DNA from: Fomes fomentarius
Lineage: Eukaryota; Basidiomycota; Agaricomycetes; Polyporales; Polyporaceae
NCBI GenBank assembly: GCA_022606135.1
Contig: JABYQN010000004.1
Coordinates: forward strand, 1,674,001-1,738,000
Direction: 5' to 3'
DNA: 64,000 nt
The position numbers and the translations under genes are program-made. Within the stretch, counting starts at the first letter, position 1. Each line of letters starts with the position of its first letter. Positions 1 through 15,413 of the stretch are shown piece by piece. The notes below the pieces were generated by a model. The model saw only the letters and a program-made list of their open reading frames with translations. It was not told where the DNA came from and did not search any database.

Positions 1-439
1 CCAGGACCTCGGACTCCAGGGCCGCACTGCCATCCTCGACACCGGCACCACGCTCATTGTCGCTCCTGCCGCCGACGCTGAGGCCGTCCATGCTGCCATT
101 CCTGGCGCGCAGTCAGACGGCCAGGGTGGCTTTATCATCCCATGCGATACAACGACTAGTATCGCGCTGTCGTTCGGCGGCACCGAGTTTGCGATCAACC
201 CTGAGGACCTCATCTTCGCCGCTGCAGACAACACGGGCCAGAATTGCGTCTCTGGTATCTCTTCTGGTCAGATTGTTGATGACACTACGTGGCTGGTATG
301 TTCCTGTTGATGATGTCGGTGCTGTGAGAATTTTCGACTGATCTGTTTGCGGTTGCAGGTCGGCGATGTGTTCTTGAAGAACGCATACTTCTCGACGGAC
401 GTCACGAAGAACAGCATCTCTCTTGCGAAGCTCGTCTAG
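1..439 (+). CDS. Pepsin-like aspartic protease, 3' end (partial)
   Basis: Only the C-terminal lobe is in the window. The reading frame opens at base 2 and shows the second catalytic motif DTGTT, preceded by the hydrophobic AIL typical of the family. A cysteine pair follows (IPCD and QNCVSG). One intron (296-358, gtatg...gcag) separates TTWLV from GDVFLKNAYFSTD, and the protein ends LAKLV at TAG 437-439. This is the standard A1-family C-terminus, in which the GD(V/A)FL strand closes the active-site lobe. Fungal members of this type are usually secreted acid proteases made as zymogens. The signal peptide, propeptide and first catalytic Asp lie upstream of the window, so subtype (polyporopepsin-like or vacuolar) cannot be decided. 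Confidence 0.93.
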
Positions 440-3400
440 GCTTTTAGACTTGAGCTCGCGTCCTCTCTCGTTTCAAAGTGCTGTGGGCCTAGGCTTGGCT
501 TTCGTGTAGGGTACTACTTATAAGGGCTATTTGGGACGGATTGTGCATGCACTGCAACTAATACAAATCAGAAAGAGGTTTCTTATTCGCACACAGTCGT
601 CGCTGGGAGGGTGTTTTCGGTTGGCAATGCTAACATAGAGCAACTTGGGTGAGGCCAGTAGTTGAGTGAGCTATGCATCTTGTAATTTACAAACCCAAGT
701 GAACAGTGCATTCTTTGCAAGTCTCGTCACCTGCGATGTACGGGTCACTCAAAATGAGCCAAAACATTCACCGGAGTCTCGAATACCTCCAAAGATGTCA
801 AAGGTGCACAGTAACGTGAAACAACAGCGATAAGCATCCACTGCGAGCATGGAGGGGTTTACGAGGGTCTGGTGGGCCAGTGAAGTATGTAGCAAGTCAC
901 GTCAACTTACTTAGACAAGATACATCTCGGACAAGGTGGGAGATGGATCGACCTACTGCAGTGTATCATACTACTTGCGCCTGGACTCTGGGCCCATTAG
1001 CTCCTGATTCGGAGGAAGGTCAGTGGGACAGGGACATTTTAGTATGCAACACATTGACCACTGGCACAGTGAGGAAGCCTGATCTGCTGATGCCAAGAAT
1101 GCACGAAGTTCAGCTTGCAGCCATCCGAATTCTCAACGTTCATGGACAGGTCTCTGATATACATACCTCATCGTTCAGCGCACTTACTTTTCGCGTCGCG
1201 GCAACGCTCTCGGCTGCCATGAGTGCTGTATGCGACTTCATCATCGCGGGTGGACTCTGTGCTACTACTAGAACAACGGGCGTTCTGGTCTTGCAAGGTA
1301 TGGGAGGTTCGTGAGGGTTCAAAAAGTCCATGTAATAACTACTAGTATCTACTAGCAGGACAACTCCAGCGCTCACCAACCTTGCGTGCGAAAATTCAAG
1401 ATGTGCTATGATCGGCTATTGAACTCCGCTGTGGTCTGCATCTCCCGAGTATTGCGAGGGTTGTGAGCGATGGAGTTGTCCTGTAGAACGTCAGAGCCGA
1501 GACTAATTCCGCCCGATATCGCTCGCCAATCCAAACGGCACGAACAGCACGTTAGAGCCCCGACTCTCGGTATGTTCCCCGGTTTGAACTCATCGCATTC
1601 AGGAGATGGTCGGTATTTTGCAGGCTGGCGCTTCCGCCACCGATGTCCAGATGGATGCGATTGGTGGTCTAAGTGCGAAGCAGGTTGGTGACCACACGTT
1701 ACCATGACGCTCGGGGAAGGCTTGATTTATTGCGCAGCTTGGGTTCCGCCACCTGGAGGAGTACAGAGTCACACCAGCGCCTCCGTCGCTTGCCCACTCG
1801 AATGTTGTATATAAGTATGATGGATCTAGATCACGAATACTGATACGGGCCAACGCACTTGCAGGGCAGATGACGTTATGATCTACCGGTTGTTCGTCGT
1901 CGTCGGAATAGGGCCATTGTCCTCAAGTGTACGATTTGCAATCCTTCACCGTGCCGTGCGGCGCGGGGGTAGTACGGAGCGGCATGCCCATACCCCCTGT
2001 CGATTTTATATACGACGAGCTCGGGACGGAGTGCCTGGCGCTCGGACCTAGTAATAGTATGTAGCCATCTCGTCGTAGCGGCGACTCTGGCGAGAATACT
2101 GCCGTATACCACAACCGTCAAGCCTTTAGGGCTCAGTCACGGTGGTTCGCTTTCCCAAAAGGCATCGAGCCGTGGCTACTCGTCGGTGACATTCCATGGG
2201 AGGAACAGAGATAGCTGGGAGACTCAGATGTCCCACAACGCCAGGCAAGCCAGGTGGCAGAGATGGGCGCGCCGTTCCCATGGCCGTCAGTACTCGGTGG
2301 CTGGTGTGGTCACAAGGCCAGCGTTCTTTCAGGGCGATGTTGTCCTGGACCCAAGGGCTCCCAATGGCCCGCCGCAGATCACGAACGTGAGTGGCTTTCA
2401 GGCATTCTTGTCCCGAACAGATGGTAACTGGCGTTCGGTGTACAGTTCGTCAGGGAGGAACGGCACGCGGAAGGACCCGGACGGCTTGTTCTTGGATGTT
2501 GACCGTGCGGTGTCCGGGTCACGCTCCTTGCCCGTTTTGGCGCAGCGGAGTCTGGCCGAACCTATCCTGGGTGAGCATCGTACATTCGCGCCCCAGGATA
2601 GCTGGAATAAGTTCATCTTGATATGGCGTAAGCGTAGTTGCTTGCTGGGAAAACGCCCTGTGCCGCACGTGGAGCCTGGGGCGTGGGGCGCAAGGATAGT
2701 CGGAGACGCGACCGGTGCGGTGTCGCGGAGGTATCTGGCACAACATAACCATACGACAGAAGACGACATGCGGGGAGCAAATAGGAGAGACACACCTGGC
2801 CTGGCGGTTCGTGCGCTTCGAACTTCGCAGCCTTCACGGCTCGCGGGTCTGGGTTCGGAAGCTGGGCTGGTGCAGATCCGGGCTGCGGCGGATAGATCCC
2901 GGAGCCGCTGTTTTGACCCTCAACGTAACCTGTCCATTCATCCCAGCAAGCTCTTCCGCGCACGGGCCAGCTGAGACGCCCCGTCGTCAGCCGCTAGTGT
3001 GCATGTTCATAGACGTTCCCGGTGGCTTTGTACAGCAGCGTGCTCGGCTGAGAGACGTTGCATCTATGTATATGGACTGAGTAGACGAAACAAGAGACCG
3101 TGGCTTAGGATAGATACAAGATCAGGCATCGAGAGAGGATGAGGGAGGAGGGAAGACACAATAAGACAATAAGCAGTCGGATGGGTGTCGCGGTCAACGT
3201 CGGCAGATGGTGCTAAGGGATGTCAGTGGGGAGTCGAAAAGAAGGTGGGGGGGGAGAGAGTGGGACAGGAATGATGAGACTTTGCTCGGCGTGTGATAAG
3301 GCGATCGAAAACGAGGGGAGGGGCCGGCATCCAAAGGCGAAGAACGGAGGGATGATTGCGCACTATTGCATGTTGTACACGAGGTTATGCCTCGACAAAG

Positions 3401-3572
3401 TGTGTAACGGCGAAAGCTCCAACTAGGACGGAATAGCGACCATGCGACGGCGATAGCAATACTGTATGTAGACGAGTGGAAGAGTATACAACGGCAGCAT
3501 GAGCCTGTCCATATCGTATCGATACCGACACCTTGATGACCGAGATTGAGGGATGAGCATGATAGAGATCGT
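440..3572. other. 3.1 kb without a recognised gene
   Basis: No stretch here reads as a conserved protein with fungal splice sites. The first 150 bases after the protease are probably its 3' untranslated region. The interval includes a GC-rich open frame at 2186-2974, listed separately, and purine-rich sequence around 3120-3330. Other open frames are short, overlap on both strands and lack recognisable motifs. Confidence 0.5.
2186..2974 (+). other. Unrecognised 262-codon open frame in GC-rich patch
   Basis: An ATG-to-stop frame of 262 codons is rich in Arg, Ser and Gly. I recognise no domain, signal peptide or membrane segment. The opposite strand also has frames of over 100 codons here, as expected from base composition alone. 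It may be a chance frame, a decayed gene or a mobile-element fragment. Nothing around it supports expression. Confidence 0.12.
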
Positions 3573-5614
3573 TCAATATTCGTTAGGGATTTGTAGTGAG
3601 AAGTATGGATGATTGAGGGCATCCTTGACCGCTATGCGTTGTGCCGGGTCGAACGTGAGCAGTTTCTTGACAAGATCCAGAAAATGCCGGTTGATAGGAT
3701 CGGTGGCTGGGATAATTTCCTGCACGGTCATCAGCCGTCGTGGTCGACGCAAAGAAGCGAGAATTATCAAGACTAACCTGGAGGCTCCGGCATGCACGTA
3801 CCTCCTTCCTACTTTGTCGGGTCGCCTTCGGTTTTGGCCAGTCGAGCTTGCTGGTATCCTTGAAGTACTCCGGCTTCGCACGTGCACCTGATCGAGCGAA
3901 GCGTTCTGGCATCTTCCCCATGACTTGTTCCATCATGGCCAGATGCTCCAGATTGTCGTGAGTCTGAAAGAGAGCGACGCCGGTATAGAATTCGACAAGA
4001 ATGCACCCCAAGGAAAATACGTCGCAAGGGTACGACCAGCCGAGACCTGGATTTGGAGACATTGAGAACGCGCATAACGAGTGTGTACTGTCAACATACC
4101 GAGAATGATCTCGGGTGCACGATAGTGCCGTGTGGATACGACACTAGAATGGTACTCATTCTCGAAAGTCGCAGATCCGAAGTCGATGAGTCGGATATCT
4201 GTGGAATGTATTATCCGTTTGCTTCGTGTCGGCGCGCCGCGCTATGAAGGACGTGAGTGTCTAACTCATACCTCATACAACCACATATTCTTACCTTTGA
4301 TGATGTGGGGACTTGGACGACTTGATAATCATTGTTTACCAATAAGATATTTTCCGGCTTCAGGTCGGTGTGAATCAGGTGGAGTTCATGAAGGACTAAA
4401 TGTGGCGTTAGCTATCGAGGACTAGAGAAAGGACATCGAAACCTACATGCTACACTGCCAAGAAGTTGCCTGGCGAAAGATTGTATATGCTGACGTGGGA
4501 AGGGAGAGAAGTCGTTCTCCCTGAGGAAGTCATATACACACATGCCGAGTAACTCGGAGACCAAACAGATGTGATTGCGATGATCGAACCAGGTAAGCAG
4601 GTGGATGCATTTGCTAGAGTACACGTCAACTCGATACGATTCCAGAAGGCAACGACGACTCTTACTGTCGATTGAGAGGGTCGCGCTCCTTGAGCTTCTG
4701 CAGAACACGGACCTCGATCTTGCTCGCGTCCCGGTACTTGGGGATAGCTCGAATGATCTTGATCGCAACTCTCTTGTTGGTCTCCGTGTCGACAGCCTCC
4801 ACGACCTTGCCAAAAGTGCCCTGACCGAGGAGGCGTACAGTGCGGTCTGCATGGGCGTGAACAAGGCTAAACCAGACAGCGGACGGAGCCGATCACTTAC
4901 ACCGCCTATAGATCATATCATCCGGGACTATAATGTAATGTCCCTCTTTATCGTCGCAGGGGACCTGAGCCTTCGACGGCTGTGCGCAATTGTAGATAGA
5001 TCAGCGATGCTCTATGAGACGGCGGAAGAGATACTCACATCATCCACAATGGCACCGCTAGCACTCGCAAACGACTTCGTGGCAGCGATAGCATTGGGTA
5101 ACTGGCCATTGGTCACCGCCTTCTTGGAAATGGTACCAACATCGTCTGCGGGTTCCCTCTTCCGCTTCTTCGGCGCAGGTGCGCCTGTGAGCCCGGAAGA
5201 GGTGCTGGCCGAAAGAGCTTGGGCCTCCGCAGCGGCTCGGGCCCTCGTGCGGACGGGTGCAGAATAGACTGGGGGTTGGTAGGAGGCAGAGTACATGGCC
5301 GTGTGGGTAGTCGCGGGAGAGACGGTAGAAGGTGGAGGAGTGTCGTCAATGACGATAACCTCACGAAGCTTGCCTGAGCTGTCGACCTCCTGGACCTCGC
5401 TGTAGGTTACCGTGAACTGCTGTCGCTTGCGTTTCCGAGCCGTTACGGGGGGAGTAGGCATGGCGCCGATGTTGCTGGCTGGCGGAGGTCGATGGGACGG
5501 ATGCGAGTACTGGGGAAGTAGTTGTGGGGCCATCTGGTGCACTGCGGCCTGCATTGTGGGCGTAGGTGCGGAGGAGATGGTGGTTTGGGGGAGAGAGAGG
5601 GAGGGAGCTATCAA
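3573..5614 (-). CDS. LAMMER-type dual-specificity protein kinase (CLK family)
   Basis: Eight exons (5614-5039, 4979-4901, 4846-4666, 4613-4447, 4395-4295, 4241-4100, 4046-3778, 3719-3573) join in frame to 553 residues. The N-terminal ~190 residues are low-complexity (Pro/Ser/Ala) with basic KRKR clusters that could be nuclear signals. The kinase domain follows: glycine loop GQGTFGKV, lysine in VAIKII, catalytic loop HTDLKPEN, a DFGSA metal site, then RHYRAPE. The family signature appears as [11 protein letters not shown]. The C-terminal lobe ends with FDPAQRI and HPYF. LAMMER kinases phosphorylate SR splicing factors and regulate growth and stress responses; here that role is inferred from the family. 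The DFG and LAMMER motifs and the full domain argue for an active enzyme. The ATG is the first in frame with exon 1; an upstream non-coding exon is possible. Confidence 0.93.
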
Positions 5615-6401
5615 ACTGATATAGCGCAGGAGCAGTTTCGAGTGAGAGAGTGTCGTCGCCCACGGCGTCCTTATTTGTTTGGTTCTAGAGAGCCACGCCT
5701 TCAGCCACTCTTACGCAAACCGCCCTTTCTCGCCCGTCTCTGGCCCATTTCACCCTCTAAATCCCCCAGACATGGCCGCGCCCCGTTCACAGTCTGCTAC
5801 TACCATCCTGTCCGCCGTTGAGCGCATTAAAACACCTCTATGTCGTGTTCAGTGCCCCATGGGCCTCGGGCGTCTATGCATCAACCGGGGGTGCTCCCGG
5901 AAAGCCCTTTGAAACACCCTTCACTCGGTGTGTCAATCAAGACTATACAGCAATAAATACACGTTCGCGGATGGCTACATGTGTGTGATAGTGCATCTCG
6001 CGCGTCGTCTAGTCTGGAGAGCGAGCAGGGATGAGGCGCAATGAGTGCAGCGGGCAGCTCCGGGGGTTAGCGCCAGCCCCGGGTAGCGCCCGGACCCCGG
6101 AACAACGGCTGGCTCGCTTTTCGTTGTGCACTGCCAGAGACTCGGTTGCTGGTTGTGGTGTTCTCTGGCTGCTCCTAGGCTGCGTCGCAAGTGAGTTGTG
6201 CACCAACGTGGACCTGAAAAACAGAGCAACACCAGACTGAGTCAACCAGATTACCGCGACAGTCAACTTCCACCCCACATCGCCAAACAAAGCGTAAACA
6301 ACCCGTATCCAGCCCGCCATTGTCACGGTCGACGACGGCGGACTCCTCTACTCTCGCGCTTGCTGCTTTCCTGCCTCTCCGACTACTTCACATCGTTCCC
6401 G
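5615..6401. other. Divergent intergenic region, possible small ORF
   Basis: This lies between the starts of the LAMMER kinase (-) and the acetyltransferase (+), so both promoters should be here. An ATG at 5772 opens a 46-codon frame on plus (MAAPRSQSATTILSAVERIK...). It runs into a second frame that reads as a hydrophobic stretch (YVVFSAPWASGVYAS) and stays open for about 50 more codons. A small membrane protein broken by one base, or one with an unseen splice, is possible but unproven. Confidence 0.25.
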
Positions 6402-10542
<4,141 letters not shown>

Positions 10543-11819
10543 TGTTTGCTTGGTGTGTACTACGTTATACTCTGCGTACTGAGGGGGCTATGCTGTAGGA
10601 TTATGTATCATATGGGGCACATCTCTCTTGCTCACACCATGGCCTGTACACGCGTACCTGTATTTGTATGCATGGCGGTGGTTGGTGGTGTTAAAATCTT
10701 CTTGAGTGGCGTTGAAAGGTAACACTGTCTTCACAAGCCAGTGGGCTCGGCTTGCTGTCAAGGAGATGGTAGCGTAGCAGGTTACTGGGCCTGTACTTGC
10801 GACTTCACATCGGGTGCAACGATCTGTCAAGAACGGATTCAATACAGAGGTTATTCCGCAATTTTGTACACCAGTCAGTAGTCAATGACCGACGTTCAAT
10901 CGTTGTGGTAGCCCTGCACGTCGTTTGCACGAAATTGGCATGAAGGTACCATTGTCAATGACGTCAAGGTGAGTAGTGAGAACCTTGGCCCGTCCCTTAA
11001 GCTGATGGGTGTTCACAGCAGTTCTTCTGACCGGTAGATGCAGCTCCCAGTTGATACTCACCACTCAATTCCACTCTCATCTTCGTGTCCCAATAAGTCA
11101 CGATGGTTACATGTCTTAAGCATAGACCACTAGCTTTACCGGTCTCCGACAGAGCTCGCGGCATGACGAGTTCAGCCAGCAGAACAGCAGCCTCAGACCT
11201 CGAACAATTGATGTATGGATGATATTGCATTCTGGGTCTCGTAACTCAGCTTTCAGACGACTGACTACTGTTCAGACGACAGCGCCAACTCACCAACATA
11301 CAAAGTCACGGTTCATGGAAATGCGACGAAACTTACGGACATCGAAGTAATCGGCACACATCAGTGGGGTGCCAGTGAGATTCTCCAGAGGCGGCATTCA
11401 AGCACCATGCCGAAAGCTCCACGGTCAAACTTGCACTGGAAGAGACTGTCCCCACTGTAATTCATGACAGTAAGTCGCAGTCGATATCTATAATTGAACG
11501 TTGAGATCCGAACCTCTTGGTACGCCTAGTACTACTCGACGTACAATTTAAGCACTTTGAGAAGTGGTAGTGCTCCTCCGAGTCTATAACTCCCGCTTGC
11601 CTACTGGTGGATCCTAAAGCGACGAACCCGACGATGACTATGGAGCGCACGCATCTCAAGGTCTAGAAATAGGACGGCGCTGTGCTTCCTGTTTCTCAGA
11701 TTGCGGCCGACCAGTGCGATGTCGCAAGAGAGATCATTTGTCCCCGCAATAGGTATGTATCTCCTGGAGATTCTTTCTTATGATCCTGTTAGTGTATCCT
11801 CTGAAGCTATCTTCTGCCG
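10543..11819. other. Intergenic stretch, nothing recognised
   Basis: About 1.3 kb of moderately AT-rich sequence follows the acetyltransferase stop. Only short open frames occur, none with a motif. The distal part (after ~11,280) may contain the eroded 5' portion of the deuterolysin relic that follows, but I could not align it. Confidence 0.4.
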
Positions 11820-12271
11820 CAGGGGGCGGATGATGCCGAGCTCTACATGAGATGGATCCGCTCAAAGAGAGACCGGAACTACGATGCAGTCTCTACGAAG
11901 TTTGATTAGCTGGTGGACAAGTATTCCATCGTATTCGTCTGGTGGAAAGGGGGACTACGCGTACGTCTACTTAGACAAGTGAGTGCTTGTATGGTTCAGG
12001 GTTTAAACAAGGACGTCTGATGTGTAGTCCAGGTACGATGTTATACTGTTTGTTCTTCAACGATCCTGCCTCCGGGTACGACTAGGGTACCTAGAGGTCA
12101 TCTACGCTGGTTCACGAGGTATATCTCCGACCGACTACTCGTATTGCTCCTGGTGGGTTACGACGCCGCATCGCCTTCGGGCTAGCCACTTGCCACAAAT
12201 TATCAACGCATGCAACAACGAGTATTTCTCTGTCAACGCTGCTGAACCCGCACAGCCTAATCACCGGTAGA
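11820..12271 (+). pseudogene. Deuterolysin (M35) relic
   Basis: Broken frames match the C-terminal half of the intact deuterolysin about 3.6 kb downstream. LYMRWI...YDAVSTKFD aligns with IYTTWF...EVQAEFTKM, GDYAYVYLD with GDYAYVDAD, FFNDPASGYD with FFNSPATGYD, STLVHE with STLVHE, and NNEYFSVNA with NYEYFSVDA. The phase and place of the intron after the GDYAYV exon are kept (gtgagtgc...gtag). In-frame stops follow FD and GYD. The HExxH exon is broken and the GTDD segment is not recognisable. It is a dead paralogue rather than a gene. The N-terminal half is missing or eroded beyond recognition. Confidence 0.75.
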
Positions 12272-12337
12272 TATGACGAACGCACTCACGCTCGCACAAT
12301 GCTGTGATTGGGAACCTATCCGCATGTGTCTGTATGG

Positions 12338-13137
12338 TCACTGGTATCGCGCGCGTTTGCGTCGGTCCTGTGCTTGCTCCGGTTCATGTTCTCCCACCTC
12401 GCAACCCTCCGCAGTACCATCCTCGTCGCAGCAACTCCACGTGAAGTTCTGGGGCCACTGTCCACGATTCTCCGAAGTGTCCATGGGCCCATGGCAATCT
12501 TCGTCCCAGTCGACGAATGCTTCTTCGTTCACCTCGAGGTCTCCTGGGGAAAGATGGATTCATGGATTGGGGATGCACACAATCAGTTCACAACCTACTC
12601 ACCTGAGTGATACTTGCATTCCCCATCCTCCCGCTCCTGTCCCACATCGAACTCATCACCACAGTTCGCGCAAACCACCCACCGCGGAATAAGGATCTTT
12701 TGGTGCGGATATTCTTCCGCGGCCTCCTCCTCTTCGTCATCACTGGCATCCTGTTCGTCAAGCTCCGCTTGTGACCCACGCTGGATAGCAGGGAGCCGCT
12801 GCTCTGCGAGGAGCATCTGGAAGACGCGTTCGCTCATTGAAGGCAAGGTGTCAATGAGTGCGGAGAACGCCTGTCGAACGCGTGCCTCTGGGAGAGTCGC
12901 GATCGCGTTGTGTAAATGGCTACGAGACGCGTAATTCAGCGCGCGTAGTGGCGCGTTCAACGCGTCCTCGGACGAGTCGGACTCGCTGTCACTGCTGATT
13001 TCGATGACCTCCGCTTCGTGCTCTGGTACAGGCATCGTGGAGTAAATTGATGGATTTAGTGGACTGGTAAAAGCAAGGCCTGAACCAGTAGGAGGTGCAA
13101 AGTCGGGGTGATGGTTCGCGTCAAGAATCTGGAGCAC
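12338..13137 (-). CDS. Cysteine-rich conserved fungal protein (zinc-binding type, unknown function)
   Basis: Two exons (13137-12603 and 12543-12338) are joined by a GT-AG intron (gtgag...cccag). The N-terminal part is acidic and Ser/Asp-rich (EISSDSESDSSED). A helical segment follows (LPEARVRQAFSALID...ERVFQMLLAEQRLP), then an acidic run DDEEEEAAEEY. The C-terminal module has a CANCGDEFDV pair, CKYHSGDL, DEDCHGP, a WSCCDEDG pair and GCEVGEH, a Cys/His pattern that would suit metal binding. I know similar Cys-rich C-termini in uncharacterised basidiomycete proteins but assign no function. Translation could instead start at the internal ATG at 13035 (MPVPEHEAEV). A decayed copy lies 1.7 kb away. 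Confidence 0.75.
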
Positions 13138-14099
13138 AGACGCGGCCCAGAGTCGCGTTCACGGTTCGACGTTCTAACTTGGAATCTAAGCACGTGAGCG
13201 TGTTCGCGTTTGCCACGCGACGCTGGCCCCGTGTTTCACTGACAACTAGTGTCGTACCCGTGGCTTTGCCACTGGAGGTATTTCGCCTTCGGCTCAACCG
13301 TGAGTCGGTTCTTGCCTTTGGGCTCAGTACATGTATGTTATATCATACCCGTGGAATCACCTAGTATACCTGTGAGATGGCAAAATGCACACAGTAGTGA
13401 CTACCGGCTTGATGGATGTACAGTAAATAATGACTATCCCTGATCACTCATTCCTTCCTCACACCATGGACATGATTATGATTGCTCCAGGTGCCCGTCG
13501 AATTTTTGTGATCTTGTGTAGTTCGAGTTGTATGCCTGTGCTGAACTTCAACACCGGTGAGCAATAAATTTGCCAACCCATGAAGTTTTCTCTGAGGCTT
13601 TTTGCGTAGAGCTCTGGTGGATTCTAATCAGGTTTGTGTGCAAGCAGCACTTGAGAAGGGCCTGCAGAACTTCATTTTTGGAATGTCGACATCATTGAAT
13701 TTCCTGTGTTATGGCAATTGTACTACTGATGATGTGTTATAATACTCATAGGAAGATTGATACTTCATCATCAACTCTGTGACCCACCAGGCTGGCCTCG
13801 CAGGCTCGGCAAGACAGTCCCCAGGGTGCCTCGCAAGCTCGGCGAGACAGACCTCAGGATGCCTCGCAAGCTCGGCGAAACAGTCCCCACCGGAAGCCTC
13901 GCAAGCTCGGCAAGACGGTCGCACACAGGCGCCACGCGAGCAAAACGTGCGCGCACGTGGCGTAAACGCCCCGCCCTCCCATTCTTTATAGACTGTATCT
14001 CGTTTGCACCGGCCGTCCTACTATTCTATGCATGCTGGCCCTCGGTGCAGCGGCCTGCAGCCTTCGACATATCGATCTACCTCGCAGCAGCTCCACGTC
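13138..14099. other. Intergenic stretch with a short tandem repeat
   Basis: No gene is recognised. The first half is AT-richer. The stretch contains the four-unit tandem repeat listed separately. Confidence 0.5.
13795..13925. repeat. 33-bp tandem repeat, four units
   Basis: Units begin at 13795, 13828, 13861 and 13896, a spacing of 33, 33 and 35 bases. Each starts GCCTCGCA(A/G)GCTCGGC and continues with a variable (A/G)A(A/G)ACAG segment. The GC-rich units stand out from the AT-rich surroundings. On plus they read as an imperfect peptide repeat (RKLGET...), but no surrounding gene supports coding. Confidence 0.8.
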
Positions 14100-14790
14100 A
14101 ACTACTCAGGAAAGACTCGATGATTGGCAGGGGTGTCCATCCTGTCCGTGGCAATCTTCGTCACAGTCCTCGTCGAATGCTTCTTGGAACACAAGTTCGA
14201 GTTTCCTAGACCAAGTCGCTTTGCATGAAATGATTGAGATAGCAGTGCTCGCGCACCTGGGTGCCACAGGCACTCCCCATAGTCTCGTTCTTCACCGCTC
14301 GCCTCACCTCACGCATGTCATCCATCGAGGGACACGGCTGCGTCCAATTTTCCTTCCTCGACGCTCTCGGGGCTGTTCCTCGTCCACATGCTCGCCCGAG
14401 CTTGCACCATCGGCTTCACCCTCATCACCGTTTGGGTCACTCTCGTCAACGTCTTGGTAATTCTCGTCACCTTACTGGTCTTGGCTCTCCTTCGCGTCTT
14501 CTTCATGAAGCACGCGGCTTGTGTGGAGATGCGTCGCTGTCCAGCAGCGAGCATCTGGAAGATGCGTTCAGGAACTCACAACGCCACAAGGGCTTTACGG
14601 ACGCATCCATTTAGCATAATCGCTACCGTAAGGTGTAGCTGGGTGCGAGAATTCAAGGCATGTGGTCAGTGTAATGCGTCCTCCGGTCGGGGTCGCTGCC
14701 GCTACTGATGTAGATGACTTCGGCCTGGACCCGTCTGTCTCATTCCAGCAATATCATCAATGTGCGTTACGCTGGAGTGGCTCATGCGAT
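14100..14790 (-). pseudogene. Relic of the cysteine-rich protein gene
   Basis: Segments match the intact gene at 12338-13137 in the same order and strand. The plus-strand string tggcaatcttcgtc(a/c)cagtc followed by cgaatgcttctt is shared. Also shared are cacctg(a/g)gtg...ttccccat-like sequence at the splice region, gcgagcatctggaaga(t/c)gcgttc (the RVFQMLLA segment) and the gtagatgacttcggc-like EVIEIS region. Frames are broken by indels and most of the Cys/His codons are lost. It lies just upstream of the intact deuterolysin, mirroring the deuterolysin relic beside the intact cysteine-rich gene. Confidence 0.7.
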
Positions 14791-15413
14791 TCTCACTCAA
14801 CCGGAGCTCTGTGAGTATCAGAATAATTCCATCTCATATTAAGTGTTATTTTCTTACATGAAGTTTAGATGAGGCTTGCAGACTCTCGTCGACGAATTAT
14901 TCGGTCCGACCATGTCCAACTCAAACCAAATCAGTCCCGCCCTCAAAGAGTAATACACCTATTGGCATGAACTGTCAAGGCAGCTACTCGATGAAACCGG
15001 CTGCCATTTCATCTTCCCCATACACTACTTTCATCTCTGCACAGAGTTCGACACCAAATAACGCCCTGAAGCCCTTCCTACTATTTCTCCGCTCGCCGCC
15101 GAAACCATCGTCGGACATGGTGATTACAGTCACCGTTGATACCATTGTGAGACTGTGAGCGAGCATCAAAAGTTCGCGTTAATATTGCTCTTGACAGACC
15201 GAGTAGTGGCACCAGTAATCCCTACCGGCAGAACGAACCTCCGACTAGGCGTCTTGTGAGGGTTCTCATTCCCATTGGAGGCTTCCAGTCCTTTCTGTGA
15301 AACCCCATTCTGTCCATGAAACTTACATGCATGGACGACAATGAGGTGCCTCCCAAGATATAAATACACGATCACACCCGCAAACTTCACCAGGCCTCAC
15401 CCTCTCTTGCACG
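14791..15413. other. Upstream region of deuterolysin
   Basis: No gene recognised. A TATA-like element (agatataaatacac) sits about 55 bases before the deuterolysin ATG and is a reasonable core promoter candidate. Confidence 0.4.

Noticed and set aside
4412..4864. 150-codon minus frame starting [10 protein letters not shown]
   Set aside because: Its first half is intron and out-of-frame kinase sequence; only the second half is the true kinase exon.
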